A stretch of DNA of 64,000 nt from Anaerolineae bacterium UTCFX1 (GTDB lineage: Bacteria > Chloroflexota > Anaerolineae > Anaerolineales > Villigracilaceae). Positions 50,058 to 58,619 of this stretch are shown here, in pieces (the first letter of the stretch is position 1; every line of letters begins with the position of its first letter). The position numbers were made by a program, and so were the translations under genes. Location: the NCBI GenBank assembly GCA_002050275.1, contig MWTB01000002.1, positions 289,176 to 353,175 on the forward strand, in the 5' to 3' direction. Under the pieces are notes generated by a model. That model worked only from the letters and a program-made list of their open reading frames with translations, was not told where the DNA came from and searched no databases.

Positions 50058-52646
50058 ATGCCCGCTAACCGCTGGCGTTCTGGGTACGATGATTTTTTTC
50101 AATGGAATGGGGAACTGGACGATGGCTTTGTTTCAGCGCTGTTGTCGTCCATCCCTCCGCGCGCCCCTGCGGGCAATTCGGACGATTCTGAATCAGACGC
50201 GTCGCAACCGACGCCCGAGCGCAAATACCCGGCGACGCTTCCCATCCTTCCGTTGCGAGGCGTGGTTGTCTATCCACAAACTGCTGTCCCGCTGACGGTT
50301 GGGCAGCCGCGTTCGATCAAATTGGTGGATGATGTCGTTGCGGGGGATAAGCTCGTCGGGCTGGTTGCGGCGATGAATCCTGAATTGGAAACGCCGGGTC
50401 CCGCAGACTTATATCCTATCGGCGTTGTAGCGACCGTTCATCGCCTCTTCCGCGCGCCCGATGGGACTGTGCGCCTGCTCGTGCAAGGCATGGATCGGTT
50501 TCGACTGGGTCAGTTTACCGAGCAAGAGCCGTATCTGAAAGCGCAGATCACGCTTGCGCCAGAGATGGTCGAAGAGGGTTTAGAGGTTGACGCGCTTGCC
50601 CGCAATGCCCGCGATCAATTTCAACAGATCACTCAAATGATTCCCTCGTTCCCTGAGGAACTGGCTGGCTCCATTACGTCCGTCGAAGACCCTTTGCAGA
50701 CGGTCTACACGATCGCGAACTTCCAACGGATGGATCTGAAGGACGCGCAGGAATTGCTTGCGTTAGATTCGACCGCTGAAAAGCTGAAAAAACTGACCGG
50801 CTTGCTTGTGCGCGAAGCGGAAGTGCTTTCGCTGGGGCAGAAGATTCAAAACGAGGCGCGCGGCGAGATCGAGAAAGTACAGCGCGAGTATTTCTTGCGC
50901 GAGCAAATGAAAGCCATTCAAAAGGAATTAGGCGAAAAAGACGAGCAGGCTGCCGAGACGGAAGAATTTCGCAAGAAGATCGCCGATGCAAAAATGCCTG
51001 AAGAGGCGGAAAAGCAGGCGAATCGCGAGTTGGAACGATTATCGCGGTTGCCGGTTGCGGCAGCGGAATACGGCGTGATTCGCACCTATCTGGATTGGCT
51101 GGTGACCATGCCGTGGTCGAAATCCACGGAAGACAATCTTGAAATTAAGCGCGCGCGCGAAATTTTAGACGCCGATCATTATGGACTGAAGGATGTGAAG
51201 GAACGCATCCTCGAATTCCTCGCGATTCGGAAATTGAGAATTGACCGCGAAGAGGAGCCTGCGACCGCTTCCGGCGACGCGATTCGACGCGAACGCGAAG
51301 GCGTAATTCTTTGCTTCGTGGGCCCGCCGGGCGTAGGAAAAACTTCGCTTGGACAATCCATTGCGCGCGCGATGGGGCGTAAGTTCGTGCGGGCTTCGCT
51401 GGGCGGCGTGCGCGATGAGGCGGAAATTCGCGGACATCGCCGCACCTATATCGGCGCGATGCCGGGACGGATTCTGCAATCGTTGCGCAGAATTGAGTCG
51501 CGCAACCCTGTCTTTATGCTGGATGAAATTGATAAATTAACGTACGACTTTCACGGCGATCCCGCTTCGGCGTTGCTTGAAGCGCTCGACCCCGAACAAA
51601 ACAGTGAATTCCGCGATAACTATCTCGAAGTCGCTTTTGACCTGTCGCAGGTGTTCTTTGTGACCACTGCCAATACGCTTGAAACAATTCCCGGCCCGTT
51701 GCTCGACCGCATGGAAGTTATTTCGCTTGCCGGCTATACTGAAAAAGAGAAGATCGCCATCGCTAAGGGATATTTAATCCCGAGACAGATTCGCGAGAAT
51801 AGTTTGCGCGAAACGGAAATCTCTTTTACCGACGACGCCCTGCAGAAGATTATCCGCGAATATACGCGCGAATCGGGCGTGCGCAACCTCGAACGTAGGA
51901 TCGGCGCAGTTTGCCGAAAGGTTGGCGCGCGCATTGCGGAAGGTAAAATAACGAGCGTGAATCTTTTGCCCGGCTTGGTGGAAGAATATCTTGACCGTCC
52001 GGTCTTCCATGGAACCGAGGAACTTAATCGCCGCATCTCGATCCCCGGCGTTGTGCCGGGCTTGGCGTGGACTCCGTACGGAGGCGAAGTGTTATTCGTC
52101 GAGGCGACGAGTATGCCCGGAGGAAAAGGCTTTCAGATTACCGGCTCGATCGGAAACGTGATGAATGAATCGGCGCGCGCAGCGCTGTCGTTTGTGCGTT
52201 CGCACGCGAAACAACTTAAAATTGACGAACGCTTCTTCGAACAACATGATATCCACATGCACATCCCTTCCGGCGCACAGCCGAAAGACGGTCCATCCGC
52301 CGGAGTAACTATGGCGACCGCCCTCGTTTCGCTTGCTTCGGGGCGTAAAGTGAAGCCGAACCTCGGAATGACCGGCGAGATCACCCTGCGAGGGCAAATG
52401 CTTCCCATCGGCGGCGTTAAAGAGAAAGTGCTTGCCGCGCATCGAAACGGTTTGACAACTGTGATCTTGCCGAAAAGCAACCAACAAGACGCGGAAGAAA
52501 CGCCCGATGAAGTTAAGCGTGTAATGAAACTAATTTTTGTGGAAACAGTGGATGAAGCGTTAGCCGCAGCGCTGGAGCCGAAACGAATGACGCGAACGAC
52601 TAAAAATGGAAAGGCGAAACGAAATGCCAAAAGTTCTGCTCGTTGA
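50058..52646 (+). CDS. lon: ATP-dependent Lon protease
   Basis: This 862-residue LonA-type protease has an N-terminal substrate domain ([20 protein letters not shown]), AAA+ domain with Walker [16 protein letters not shown] and Walker [11 protein letters not shown], and the protease domain with catalytic Ser in [17 protein letters not shown] (about residue 746) and Lys in [14 protein letters not shown] (about 790). About 55 extra N-terminal residues ([14 protein letters not shown]...) precede the usual Lon start, and they are acidic and probably disordered. It has no Shine-Dalgarno of its own and is coupled to hsp20. Confidence 0.97.
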   Translation: MPANRWRSGYDDFFQWNGELDDGFVSALLSSIPPRAPAGNSDDSESDASQPTPERKYPATLPILPLRGVVVYPQTAVPLTVGQPRSIKLVDDVVAGDKLVGLVAAMNPELETPGPADLYPIGVVATVHRLFRAPDGTVRLLVQGMDRFRLGQFTEQEPYLKAQITLAPEMVEEGLEVDALARNARDQFQQITQMIPSFPEELAGSITSVEDPLQTVYTIANFQRMDLKDAQELLALDSTAEKLKKLTGLLVREAEVLSLGQKIQNEARGEIEKVQREYFLREQMKAIQKELGEKDEQAAETEEFRKKIADAKMPEEAEKQANRELERLSRLPVAAAEYGVIRTYLDWLVTMPWSKSTEDNLEIKRAREILDADHYGLKDVKERILEFLAIRKLRIDREEEPATASGDAIRREREGVILCFVGPPGVGKTSLGQSIARAMGRKFVRASLGGVRDEAEIRGHRRTYIGAMPGRILQSLRRIESRNPVFMLDEIDKLTYDFHGDPASALLEALDPEQNSEFRDNYLEVAFDLSQVFFVTTANTLETIPGPLLDRMEVISLAGYTEKEKIAIAKGYLIPRQIRENSLRETEISFTDDALQKIIREYTRESGVRNLERRIGAVCRKVGARIAEGKITSVNLLPGLVEEYLDRPVFHGTEELNRRISIPGVVPGLAWTPYGGEVLFVEATSMPGGKGFQITGSIGNVMNESARAALSFVRSHAKQLKIDERFFEQHDIHMHIPSGAQPKDGPSAGVTMATALVSLASGRKVKPNLGMTGEITLRGQMLPIGGVKEKVLAAHRNGLTTVILPKSNQQDAEETPDEVKRVMKLIFVETVDEALAAALEPKRMTRTTKNGKAKRNAKSSAR

Positions 52647-52977
52647 AGACGACCAGAATATGGTCGCCTTGCTTTGTACGCTGCTTAAGATGGAGAAGTT
52701 CGAAGTTGTCGCCGCTGAAGCCGACGCGGACTTCCTCGCGCTCGTTTCGCAAGAAAGTCCTGATGCGCTTCTAATGGATGTTCACCTTAACGGGCTCAAC
52801 GGGTTGGATGTTGTTCGAGCGTTGCGCGCCGATTCGCGCTTCGACGATTTGCACATTGTGATGACTTCCGGGTTGGATATGCGCGAAGAGTGCTTGCGAA
52901 GCGGAGCCAACGCCTTCCTGCTCAAGCCGTTCATGCCCGACGATCTGATCGCCCTTTTACGAGACGGCGGCGCATGA
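52624..52977 (+). CDS. Stand-alone receiver-domain response regulator
   Basis: This 117-residue single-domain receiver has acidic pair VEDDQNM, phosphoacceptor Asp in [11 protein letters not shown], Thr/Ser in IVMTSGLD and Lys in [11 protein letters not shown]. There is no output domain, so it probably acts by protein contact. It overlaps the end of lon by 23 bases and the start of mogA by 4 bases. The start [10 protein letters not shown] is chosen over an ATG six codons upstream on family grounds. Confidence 0.9.
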   Translation: MPKVLLVEDDQNMVALLCTLLKMEKFEVVAAEADADFLALVSQESPDALLMDVHLNGLNGLDVVRALRADSRFDDLHIVMTSGLDMREECLRSGANAFLLKPFMPDDLIALLRDGGA

Positions 52978-53468
52978 TTCCACGAGTCGGGATTTTGACC
53001 GTTTCTGATCGCGCGGCGCGCGGCGAACGCGAAGACCTTTCGGGCCCTGCGCTTGCGAATCGCGTCGAACGGGAGGGCTGGCGCGTCGTTATGAAGCGCA
53101 TTGTTCCTGACGACGAAACGATCATCTGCGAAGCGTTGTCTGCTTGGGCGGATGCGGATGAGTGCGACCTTATTTTGACCACCGGCGGAAGCGGATTCGC
53201 TCCGCGCGATATAACTCCCGAAGCCACGCGCGCGATTATTCAACGCGAAGCCCCCGGCCTTGCTGAAGCGATGCGCGCCACGTCGTTGAAAACGACTCCG
53301 CATGCCATGCTCTCGCGCGGAGTCGCCGGCATTCGCCGGCGAACGCTCATTGTGAATATGCCGGGCAGCCCGAAAGGCGCCGTGGAGAATTTGGATGCCG
53401 TGATCGCAGCGGTGCCGCACGCAGTTCAGTTGTTGCAAGAAGACCCGCAAGCCGAGAAGAATCATTAA
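52974..53468 (+). CDS. MogA/MoaB-family molybdopterin adenylyltransferase-like protein
   Basis: This 164-residue protein has the MoCF-biosynth fold: RVGILTVSDRAARGEREDLS, LILTTGGSGFAPRDITPEAT and LIVNMPGSPKGAVENLD. It activates molybdopterin by adenylylation before molybdenum insertion. The start overlaps the receiver gene (ATGA). Together with moaC and the YqeC-MocA fusion it points to active molybdoenzymes. Confidence 0.92.
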   Translation: MIPRVGILTVSDRAARGEREDLSGPALANRVEREGWRVVMKRIVPDDETIICEALSAWADADECDLILTTGGSGFAPRDITPEATRAIIQREAPGLAEAMRATSLKTTPHAMLSRGVAGIRRRTLIVNMPGSPKGAVENLDAVIAAVPHAVQLLQEDPQAEKNH

Positions 53469-53493
53469 GCCGGCTATTCGCTTGTAGTATAAT
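53465..53493 (+). promoter_or_regulatory. Promoter of efp
   Basis: A perfect TATAAT (53488-53493) lies 17 bases after a weak TTAAGC (53465-53470). The ATG at 53540 has AAAGGA upstream. Confidence 0.55.
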
Positions 53494-53539
53494 CCCGCAG
53501 TTTGTATCGAATTTTATCTTATCAAAGGAAAGCGCGCGT

Positions 53540-54097
53540 ATGATTGACGTAAATGAATTACGAAAAGGTGTGACGTTTGAACTCGACGGGCATCTCTATA
53601 AAGTGTTGGATTACAGCCACAACAAGACCGGGCGCGGCAACGCGAACATTCGTATTAAAGCCCGTAATTTGCAGACCGGCGCCAATATCGAGCGTACATT
53701 TAACTCGGGGTTATCGGTGCAAGACGTGCGACTCGACTTCCACAATGTGTCGTATTTGTACAGCGACGGCGAGTTCTATCACTTTATGGACAATGAGACT
53801 TTTGAGCAGCCGGCGGTTAGCGCCAAGATGCTCGGCGATGCTGCGTTATATCTTAAAGCGGGCATGGAAGTGAAGCTTACATTCTACAAAGGCGCTCCTT
53901 TAGACGTAGAATTTCCGTCCACCGTAGATCTCGAGGTTGTCGAAGCGGAAACCGCCATTCGTGGAGATACAGCGACCGGCGTGACGAAGAAAGTAGTAAC
54001 GGAGACTGGCTTGGAAGTGCAGTGCCCGCAGTTCGTGAAAGTGGGCGACGTGATTCGAGTTAACACCGAAACGGGCGAATACACTACGCGCGTGTAA
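53540..54097 (+). CDS. efp: Elongation factor P
   Basis: This 185-residue three-domain protein relieves stalling at polyproline. The tip loop reads HNKTGRGNAN, with Arg32 at the position of the modified Lys34 of E. coli (KPGKGQA). The C-terminal OB domains are complete (VSYLYSDGEFYHFMDNETFE, FVKVGDVIRVNTETGEYTTR). Whether Arg32 is modified is unknown; no EarP-like or EpmA-like gene is nearby. Confidence 0.96.
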   Translation: MIDVNELRKGVTFELDGHLYKVLDYSHNKTGRGNANIRIKARNLQTGANIERTFNSGLSVQDVRLDFHNVSYLYSDGEFYHFMDNETFEQPAVSAKMLGDAALYLKAGMEVKLTFYKGAPLDVEFPSTVDLEVVEAETAIRGDTATGVTKKVVTETGLEVQCPQFVKVGDVIRVNTETGEYTTRV

Positions 54098-54112
54098 GAC
54101 GGAGCGAGGATT

Positions 54113-54163
54113 CTAAGCGAACGCGCCAGAGGGGAACTGATGCGATGCTTAGTGTTCGCTTAG
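54113..54163. repeat. Long-looped perfect inverted repeat after efp
   Basis: CTAAGCGAAC (54113-54122) and GTTCGCTTAG (54154-54163) are perfect 10-bp complements 31 bases apart. There is no T tract. They lie just upstream of the -10 box for the next gene, so they could be an operator or an RNA stem closing the efp 3' end. Confidence 0.5.
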
Positions 54164-54173
54164 ATAGTTGATC

Positions 54174-54179
54174 TATAAT
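54174..54179 (+). promoter_or_regulatory. -10 box of the Cys-rich protein gene (leaderless type)
   Basis: TATAAT lies six bases before the ATG at 54186 and there is no Shine-Dalgarno. The -35 region overlaps the inverted repeat and shows no consensus. Confidence 0.5.
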
Positions 54180-54185
54180 TCAAGC

Positions 54186-54515
54186 ATGAAAAACCCCTAC
54201 GGCGTTGAGTGCCCCTATTTCTACGGCGATTACTTTCGCGGGAAAAACGTTGAAGAATGCCGTCTGCTGAAAACCTCCGGCGAGCGGTGGACGCGCGATC
54301 TCTGTAAAACTTGCCCCGTTCCTGAAATCTCTCGCGCAAACGCATGCGCACATATGCGTTTGCGCGGCAAAGTGACGCGACCGTTGTCGGCTGCGTTTAT
54401 GCGGCGTATGCAAATTTCTGCATACTGTGAAAAAGTAAAGAAGCCGGTGGCAGAGCCTCGGGTGGGGTGCGGTGAGTGTCACACGCTCCCATTTAAGTTT
54501 GAGATAAGACCCTGA
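54186..54515 (+). CDS. Small Cys-rich protein, unknown function
   Basis: This 109-residue protein has eight Cys arranged as ECPYFYGDYF, ECRLL, LCKTCPVPE, ACAHM, YCEKV and GCGECH, and conserved-looking aromatic residues. It could bind zinc or an Fe-S cluster. The start MKNPYGVEC is set by the -10 box; an ATG six codons upstream would lie within the promoter. It has no signal peptide. I do not recognise a named family. Confidence 0.62.
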   Translation: MKNPYGVECPYFYGDYFRGKNVEECRLLKTSGERWTRDLCKTCPVPEISRANACAHMRLRGKVTRPLSAAFMRRMQISAYCEKVKKPVAEPRVGCGECHTLPFKFEIRP

Positions 54516-54542
54516 CGAAAGAACGGATTAACTGAAATATTC

Positions 54543-55754
54543 ATGCCGCTTACTCTATTGCTCGACCTTGACGACACTCTTCTCAATACGAACATGCACA
54601 TATTTATGCCCGCTTACTTTCAGGCGTTGACCGCGCATGTTAGCGGTCATATTCCGCCTGATGAATTTATGCGGGCGTTGGTCGGTGGAGTGAATCGCAT
54701 GAATGACAACGAGGACCCGCGCTTGGCATTGCGCGAGGTTTTCGAGTCGCATTTTTATCCCCGGCTGGGCGCGTCGAAAGATGATTTACAGGAAATCTTT
54801 GACGATTTCTACGAACGTGCCTTTCCACAGCTGGCTTTTTATACCGCGCCCATAGCCGGCGCCGTTGAATTTGTGGGTTGGGCTGAAGCGGCAGGCTTTC
54901 AGATCGCCATAGCCACCGATCCGCTATTTCCGCTCGCCGCCACGCAGCATCGTCTGCGCTGGGCGGGCTTCGATCCCGAACGCTTCAAACTGGTGTCGGC
55001 GTTTGAAGAATTCCATTTTACGAAAAATCATCCCGCCTACTATGCCGAAGTTTTGGGCGCGCTCGGTTGGCAGGAGGGCGGCGTGGTGATGGCGGGAAAC
55101 GATCTCTATCGCGATATCCTTCCTGCGCAACGCTTGGGGCTGAAAACCTTTTTGGTTGAAGATCAACCAGCCTCGCCGTCGGAGGAGGCGACGAGCGCCG
55201 GTTCGCTTGCGGATCTGCGGCGTTGGCTAGAGGCAACCGAGCCCTCTGCGCTGGAGCCATTGTATGCGTCTCGCGATGCGATCTGGGCGATCCTGCTTTC
55301 TACGCCGGCGGTCTTTCCTAGGTTTCTGCATCCGCTGACGGACGGCGAATGTCGCTGTGCGCCAAAACATAACGATTGGGCGATGAACGAAATCGCCAGT
55401 CACTTGCGCGATACGGAACGCGAAGTGCATATCTTACAAGTAGATTTGATGTTGAAGAAAGACGACGTGTTCATCCCTCGCCCCGATACGACGGTATGGG
55501 CGAGCGAGAGAAATTATCTCAACGAGGACGCCGTAGAAGCGATTGATGAATTTACCGCGGCGCGATTAACGCTGCTGGAAAAAGTGAAAGACGCCTCAGA
55601 TGAAATCTGGCGGCGCAATGTCCGTCATGCTATTTTCGGTCCGTCGAATTTTACAGAAGTTATGGGCTTTATCGCCGATCATGACCGCTTGCATTTGCAG
55701 CAAGCCTGGCAGACCGCGCAGACATGCTTGGGTAAGCGCGTCCAATCGGCGTGA
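54543..55754 (+). CDS. HAD hydrolase fused to a DinB-like domain
   Basis: This 403-residue protein has an N-terminal HAD phosphatase-like domain (nucleophile motif LLLDLDDTLLNTN; second motif IAIATDP; third region VVMAGNDLYRDI), about residues 1-225. The C-terminal four-helix DinB/DUF664-like domain has metal-ligand-type His in WAMNEIASHLRDTEREV and FIADHDRLHLQQ. DinB-like domains are often thiol-dependent transferases or detoxification enzymes. The fusion may couple phosphate release with such chemistry, but the substrate is unknown. Confidence 0.78.
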   Translation: MPLTLLLDLDDTLLNTNMHIFMPAYFQALTAHVSGHIPPDEFMRALVGGVNRMNDNEDPRLALREVFESHFYPRLGASKDDLQEIFDDFYERAFPQLAFYTAPIAGAVEFVGWAEAAGFQIAIATDPLFPLAATQHRLRWAGFDPERFKLVSAFEEFHFTKNHPAYYAEVLGALGWQEGGVVMAGNDLYRDILPAQRLGLKTFLVEDQPASPSEEATSAGSLADLRRWLEATEPSALEPLYASRDAIWAILLSTPAVFPRFLHPLTDGECRCAPKHNDWAMNEIASHLRDTEREVHILQVDLMLKKDDVFIPRPDTTVWASERNYLNEDAVEAIDEFTAARLTLLEKVKDASDEIWRRNVRHAIFGPSNFTEVMGFIADHDRLHLQQAWQTAQTCLGKRVQSA

Positions 55755-55820
55755 ATGGTGTTGTAAATCCCAATATTCGATATCAATGGACGCATTGCGT
55801 CTTGTGAAGGAGTTTGTGAA

Positions 55821-57062
55821 ATGAGAAAACGAGTTGCGATTACGGGCGTCGGCTGTATCACTCCTGTGGGAAATACCGCGCAAGAAGCTTGGAAATCTTT
55901 GCTGGCGGGGAAATCGGGCGCGGGACCGATCACTCTCTTCGACGGGAGCGAGCATAAAACGCGCTTCGCCGCGGAAGCGAAGGGCTTTGATCCTGTTGGG
56001 CGCTTTGGCGCGCGCGAAGCCCGCAGAATGGATCGTTTTACTCAATTCGCAATGGCGGCGACGGCGGAGGCTGTGCAGAATGCCGGGCTGAAAATTGACG
56101 CGTCGAATCGCGATCGCGTAGGAGTGGTGATCGGTACCGGTATCGGCGGCATTGGGACGATTATGGAGCAGGCGACGGCGATGAATGAGCGCGGCGTAGA
56201 TCGCGTCAGCCCGTTCCTTATTCCGATGATGATCGCGGACAGCGCGCCCGGCATGATTGCCATTCGCTTCGACGTGCGAGGTCCGAACATGGCGCTTGCG
56301 ACGGCGTGCGCTTCAGGCAATAACGCGATCGGAGAAGCTGCTGAGATGATCCGGCGCGGTGCGGCAGACGCGATGATCGCGGGCGGCGCCGAGGGTGCGC
56401 TGACGCCCCTCGCGGTCGCGGGCATGAACGTCATGGGTGCGCTGTCCACTCGAAACGACGATCCGCAGCGCGCCTCCCGTCCGTTCGATAAAAATCGCGA
56501 CGGCTTCCTAATGGGCGAAGGCGCCGGCGTGGTTATTCTTGAATCGTTCGAGTCGGCGAAAGCGCGCGGCGCGGAGATCCTCGCCGAACTGAGCGGCTAC
56601 GGCGCCTCGGATGACGCATTTCATATATCGGCTCCAGCGGAGAACGGCGCGGGCGCGGCGATTTCCATGCGCCTGGCGCTGCAGGACGCCGGGCTGGGCG
56701 TTGACGGCATTCAATACATTAACGCACATGGCACTTCGACGACGCTGAACGACAAAAGCGAAACTGCCGCAATCAAAACAGTCTTTGGAGAGCGCGCTTA
56801 TTCGATCCCGGTGTCGTCTACAAAATCGATGACGGGACATCTGCTCGGCGCTTCAGGCGCCGTGGAGGCCGTTTTCTCGGTCCTGGCAATTCGCGCTGGG
56901 ACGATCCCGCCGACGATCAATTATGAAACCCCCGACCCTGAGTGCGATCTCGATTATGTCCCCAACCGACCGCGCGCGGCGGCGCTGGATCACGTGATGT
57001 CGAACTCGTTTGGATTCGGCGGACATAACGCGACGCTGATCTTCGGGCGTTATTCAGAATAA
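55821..57062 (+). CDS. fabF: Beta-ketoacyl-ACP synthase II
   Basis: This 413-residue condensing enzyme elongates fatty acids. The Cys-His-His triad is visible: TACASGNNAIGEA (Cys about 163), INAHGTSTTLND, and SMTGHLLGASGAVE. It has AAGGAG before the ATG and is followed by fabH after 41 bases. Confidence 0.96.
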   Translation: MRKRVAITGVGCITPVGNTAQEAWKSLLAGKSGAGPITLFDGSEHKTRFAAEAKGFDPVGRFGAREARRMDRFTQFAMAATAEAVQNAGLKIDASNRDRVGVVIGTGIGGIGTIMEQATAMNERGVDRVSPFLIPMMIADSAPGMIAIRFDVRGPNMALATACASGNNAIGEAAEMIRRGAADAMIAGGAEGALTPLAVAGMNVMGALSTRNDDPQRASRPFDKNRDGFLMGEGAGVVILESFESAKARGAEILAELSGYGASDDAFHISAPAENGAGAAISMRLALQDAGLGVDGIQYINAHGTSTTLNDKSETAAIKTVFGERAYSIPVSSTKSMTGHLLGASGAVEAVFSVLAIRAGTIPPTINYETPDPECDLDYVPNRPRAAALDHVMSNSFGFGGHNATLIFGRYSE

Positions 57063-57103
57063 CGGACGCGGCGCGCGCCTCGGTTCCCGTTAGGAGAGAC
57101 CAC

Positions 57104-58207
57104 ATGTTAAATGCGCATATCACGGGCTGGGGGATGGCTGTGCCTGAAAGAGTCATGACCAATGACGACCTTTCGGAATTTATCGAAACGAACGACGCTT
57201 GGATTCGCGAGCGGACGGGTATTCGCGAACGCCGTGTGGCGCGCGAAACGGATTTCACTTCTACGCTCGCCGTGGATGCTTCGATGCGCGCGCTCAAAAA
57301 GGCGAACGTCCGTCCGACCGATTTGGATTTGATTATCTGCTCCACTTCTACGCCGGAATATCTCTTTCCTGCCACGGCTTGTTTGATACAAGATCAACTC
57401 GGCGCGACGAAAGCCGGAGCGTTCGATCTGTTGGCTGCATGTTCGGGTTTTATCTATGCGTTGAATATGGGCGCGCAAGCCATACGCAGCGGTTCGGTCA
57501 AGACGGTTCTAGTGATCGGTTCGGAAACGCTTTCGCGATTCGTTAACTGGAAGGATCGGAATACATGCATCCTGTTCGGCGACGGCGCCGGCGCGTTCAT
57601 CTTGCAAGCGGACGAACGACCGGGCGGCGTGCTTTCTGCCGTGATGCACTCGGACGGCTCGGGCGGCGATTTGTTGAAATTGCCATCCGGCGGAAGCCGA
57701 CGTCCCATTTCGGAGACCACTTATCAAGACGGCGAACATTACATTCAAATGGACGGGCGAGAAGTGTTCCGTTTTGCGACCCGCGTCATGGCTTCCGCGA
57801 CTCAAGAAGCGTTAACGGCGGCGGGCTTGACGGTTCAAGACGTTCGCTGGATCGTACCTCATCAAGCGAACGTTCGGATCATCGAAGCGGCGGCGCGCGG
57901 GTTGAAACTGCCGATGGATCGCTTCATCGTTAATTTGGATCGTTACGGGAACACTTCCACCGCGTCTATTCCGATCGCGATGGTCGAGGCGGCTGAGGCG
58001 GGAAAGATTCAGCCGGGCGATAAAGTGGTGATGGTCGGTTTTGGCGCAGGTTTGACGTGGGGTGCATTAGCGGCGGAATGGACGGGCCCATTGCCGAGCA
58101 AGGGAGCGGCGCGACCCGAGCGCTATCGCCAGCTTGGACGCATCCGCTCTTGGGCGCGGCGGCTTATCCGCTTTATCGAAGGGTTGATCTACCGCAGAGA
58201 ACTATAG
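57104..58207 (+). CDS. fabH: Beta-ketoacyl-ACP synthase III with C-terminal extension
   Basis: This 367-residue enzyme starts fatty acid chains from acyl-CoA. The triad is Cys about 112 in DLLAACSGFIYALN, His in WIVPHQANVRII and Asn in RYGNTSTASIP. FabH proteins are usually about 320 residues; here about 40 basic/aromatic residues follow EWTGPL, ending LIRFIEGLIYRREL, possibly an amphipathic membrane-contact tail. AGGAGA precedes the ATG. Confidence 0.95.
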   Translation: MLNAHITGWGMAVPERVMTNDDLSEFIETNDAWIRERTGIRERRVARETDFTSTLAVDASMRALKKANVRPTDLDLIICSTSTPEYLFPATACLIQDQLGATKAGAFDLLAACSGFIYALNMGAQAIRSGSVKTVLVIGSETLSRFVNWKDRNTCILFGDGAGAFILQADERPGGVLSAVMHSDGSGGDLLKLPSGGSRRPISETTYQDGEHYIQMDGREVFRFATRVMASATQEALTAAGLTVQDVRWIVPHQANVRIIEAAARGLKLPMDRFIVNLDRYGNTSTASIPIAMVEAAEAGKIQPGDKVVMVGFGAGLTWGALAAEWTGPLPSKGAARPERYRQLGRIRSWARRLIRFIEGLIYRREL

Positions 58208-58233
58208 CGCCAAATTAATCATGGATGTGGTAG

Positions 58234-58239
58234 TATAAT
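58234..58239 (+). promoter_or_regulatory. -10 box of tatA
   Basis: TATAAT lies 26 bases before the ATG at 58265, with AAAGGAG in between. The -35 region is not clear. Confidence 0.5.
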
Positions 58240-58264
58240 GCTATATTGAGCAAAGGAGTGATAT

Positions 58265-58456
58265 ATGCCAGGATTGCCGCGCGGCGCTGAGTGGATCGTT
58301 ATTTTAGTGATCGTTATCCTTCTCTTTGGGCCAGGGCGCATCGGTAAAGTTGCCGGCGAACTGGGCAAAGGCATTCGGTCCTTTCGCGAAGGACTTTCTG
58401 AAGGAAAGCAAGCCGAAGACTCAGACGACTCTTCTGAGGATAAAGAATCTAAATAG
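58265..58456 (+). CDS. tatA: Twin-arginine translocase TatA/E subunit
   Basis: This 63-residue protein has one membrane helix (EWIVILVIVILLFGPGRIG, with the FGPGRIG hinge) and an amphipathic helix (KVAGELGKGIRSFREGL), then a charged tail. It forms the Tat pore for folded proteins. It is a single-gene unit with its own promoter and terminator; tatC is not in the window. Confidence 0.93.
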   Translation: MPGLPRGAEWIVILVIVILLFGPGRIGKVAGELGKGIRSFREGLSEGKQAEDSDDSSEDKESK

Positions 58457-58488
58457 AAAAAGGCTCTCGTATGAGAGCCTTTTTCTAT
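58457..58488 (+). terminator. Terminator after tatA
   Basis: A perfect 12-bp stem AAAAAGGCTCTC / GAGAGCCTTTTT (58457-58468, 58473-58484) with loop GTAT directly follows the stop codon. Confidence 0.95.
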
Positions 58489-58619
58489 ATTGGGACTTGC
58501 GCAAAACTCTAAGACCAAGCTGCGAATTTCGTTAATGTATACGAATTGTTTTTAAACCAGCAGCGGTAACTCGCGTAATTCGCGGCAAAAGATTTCGATC
58601 TGCGTAGGTCATATATATG

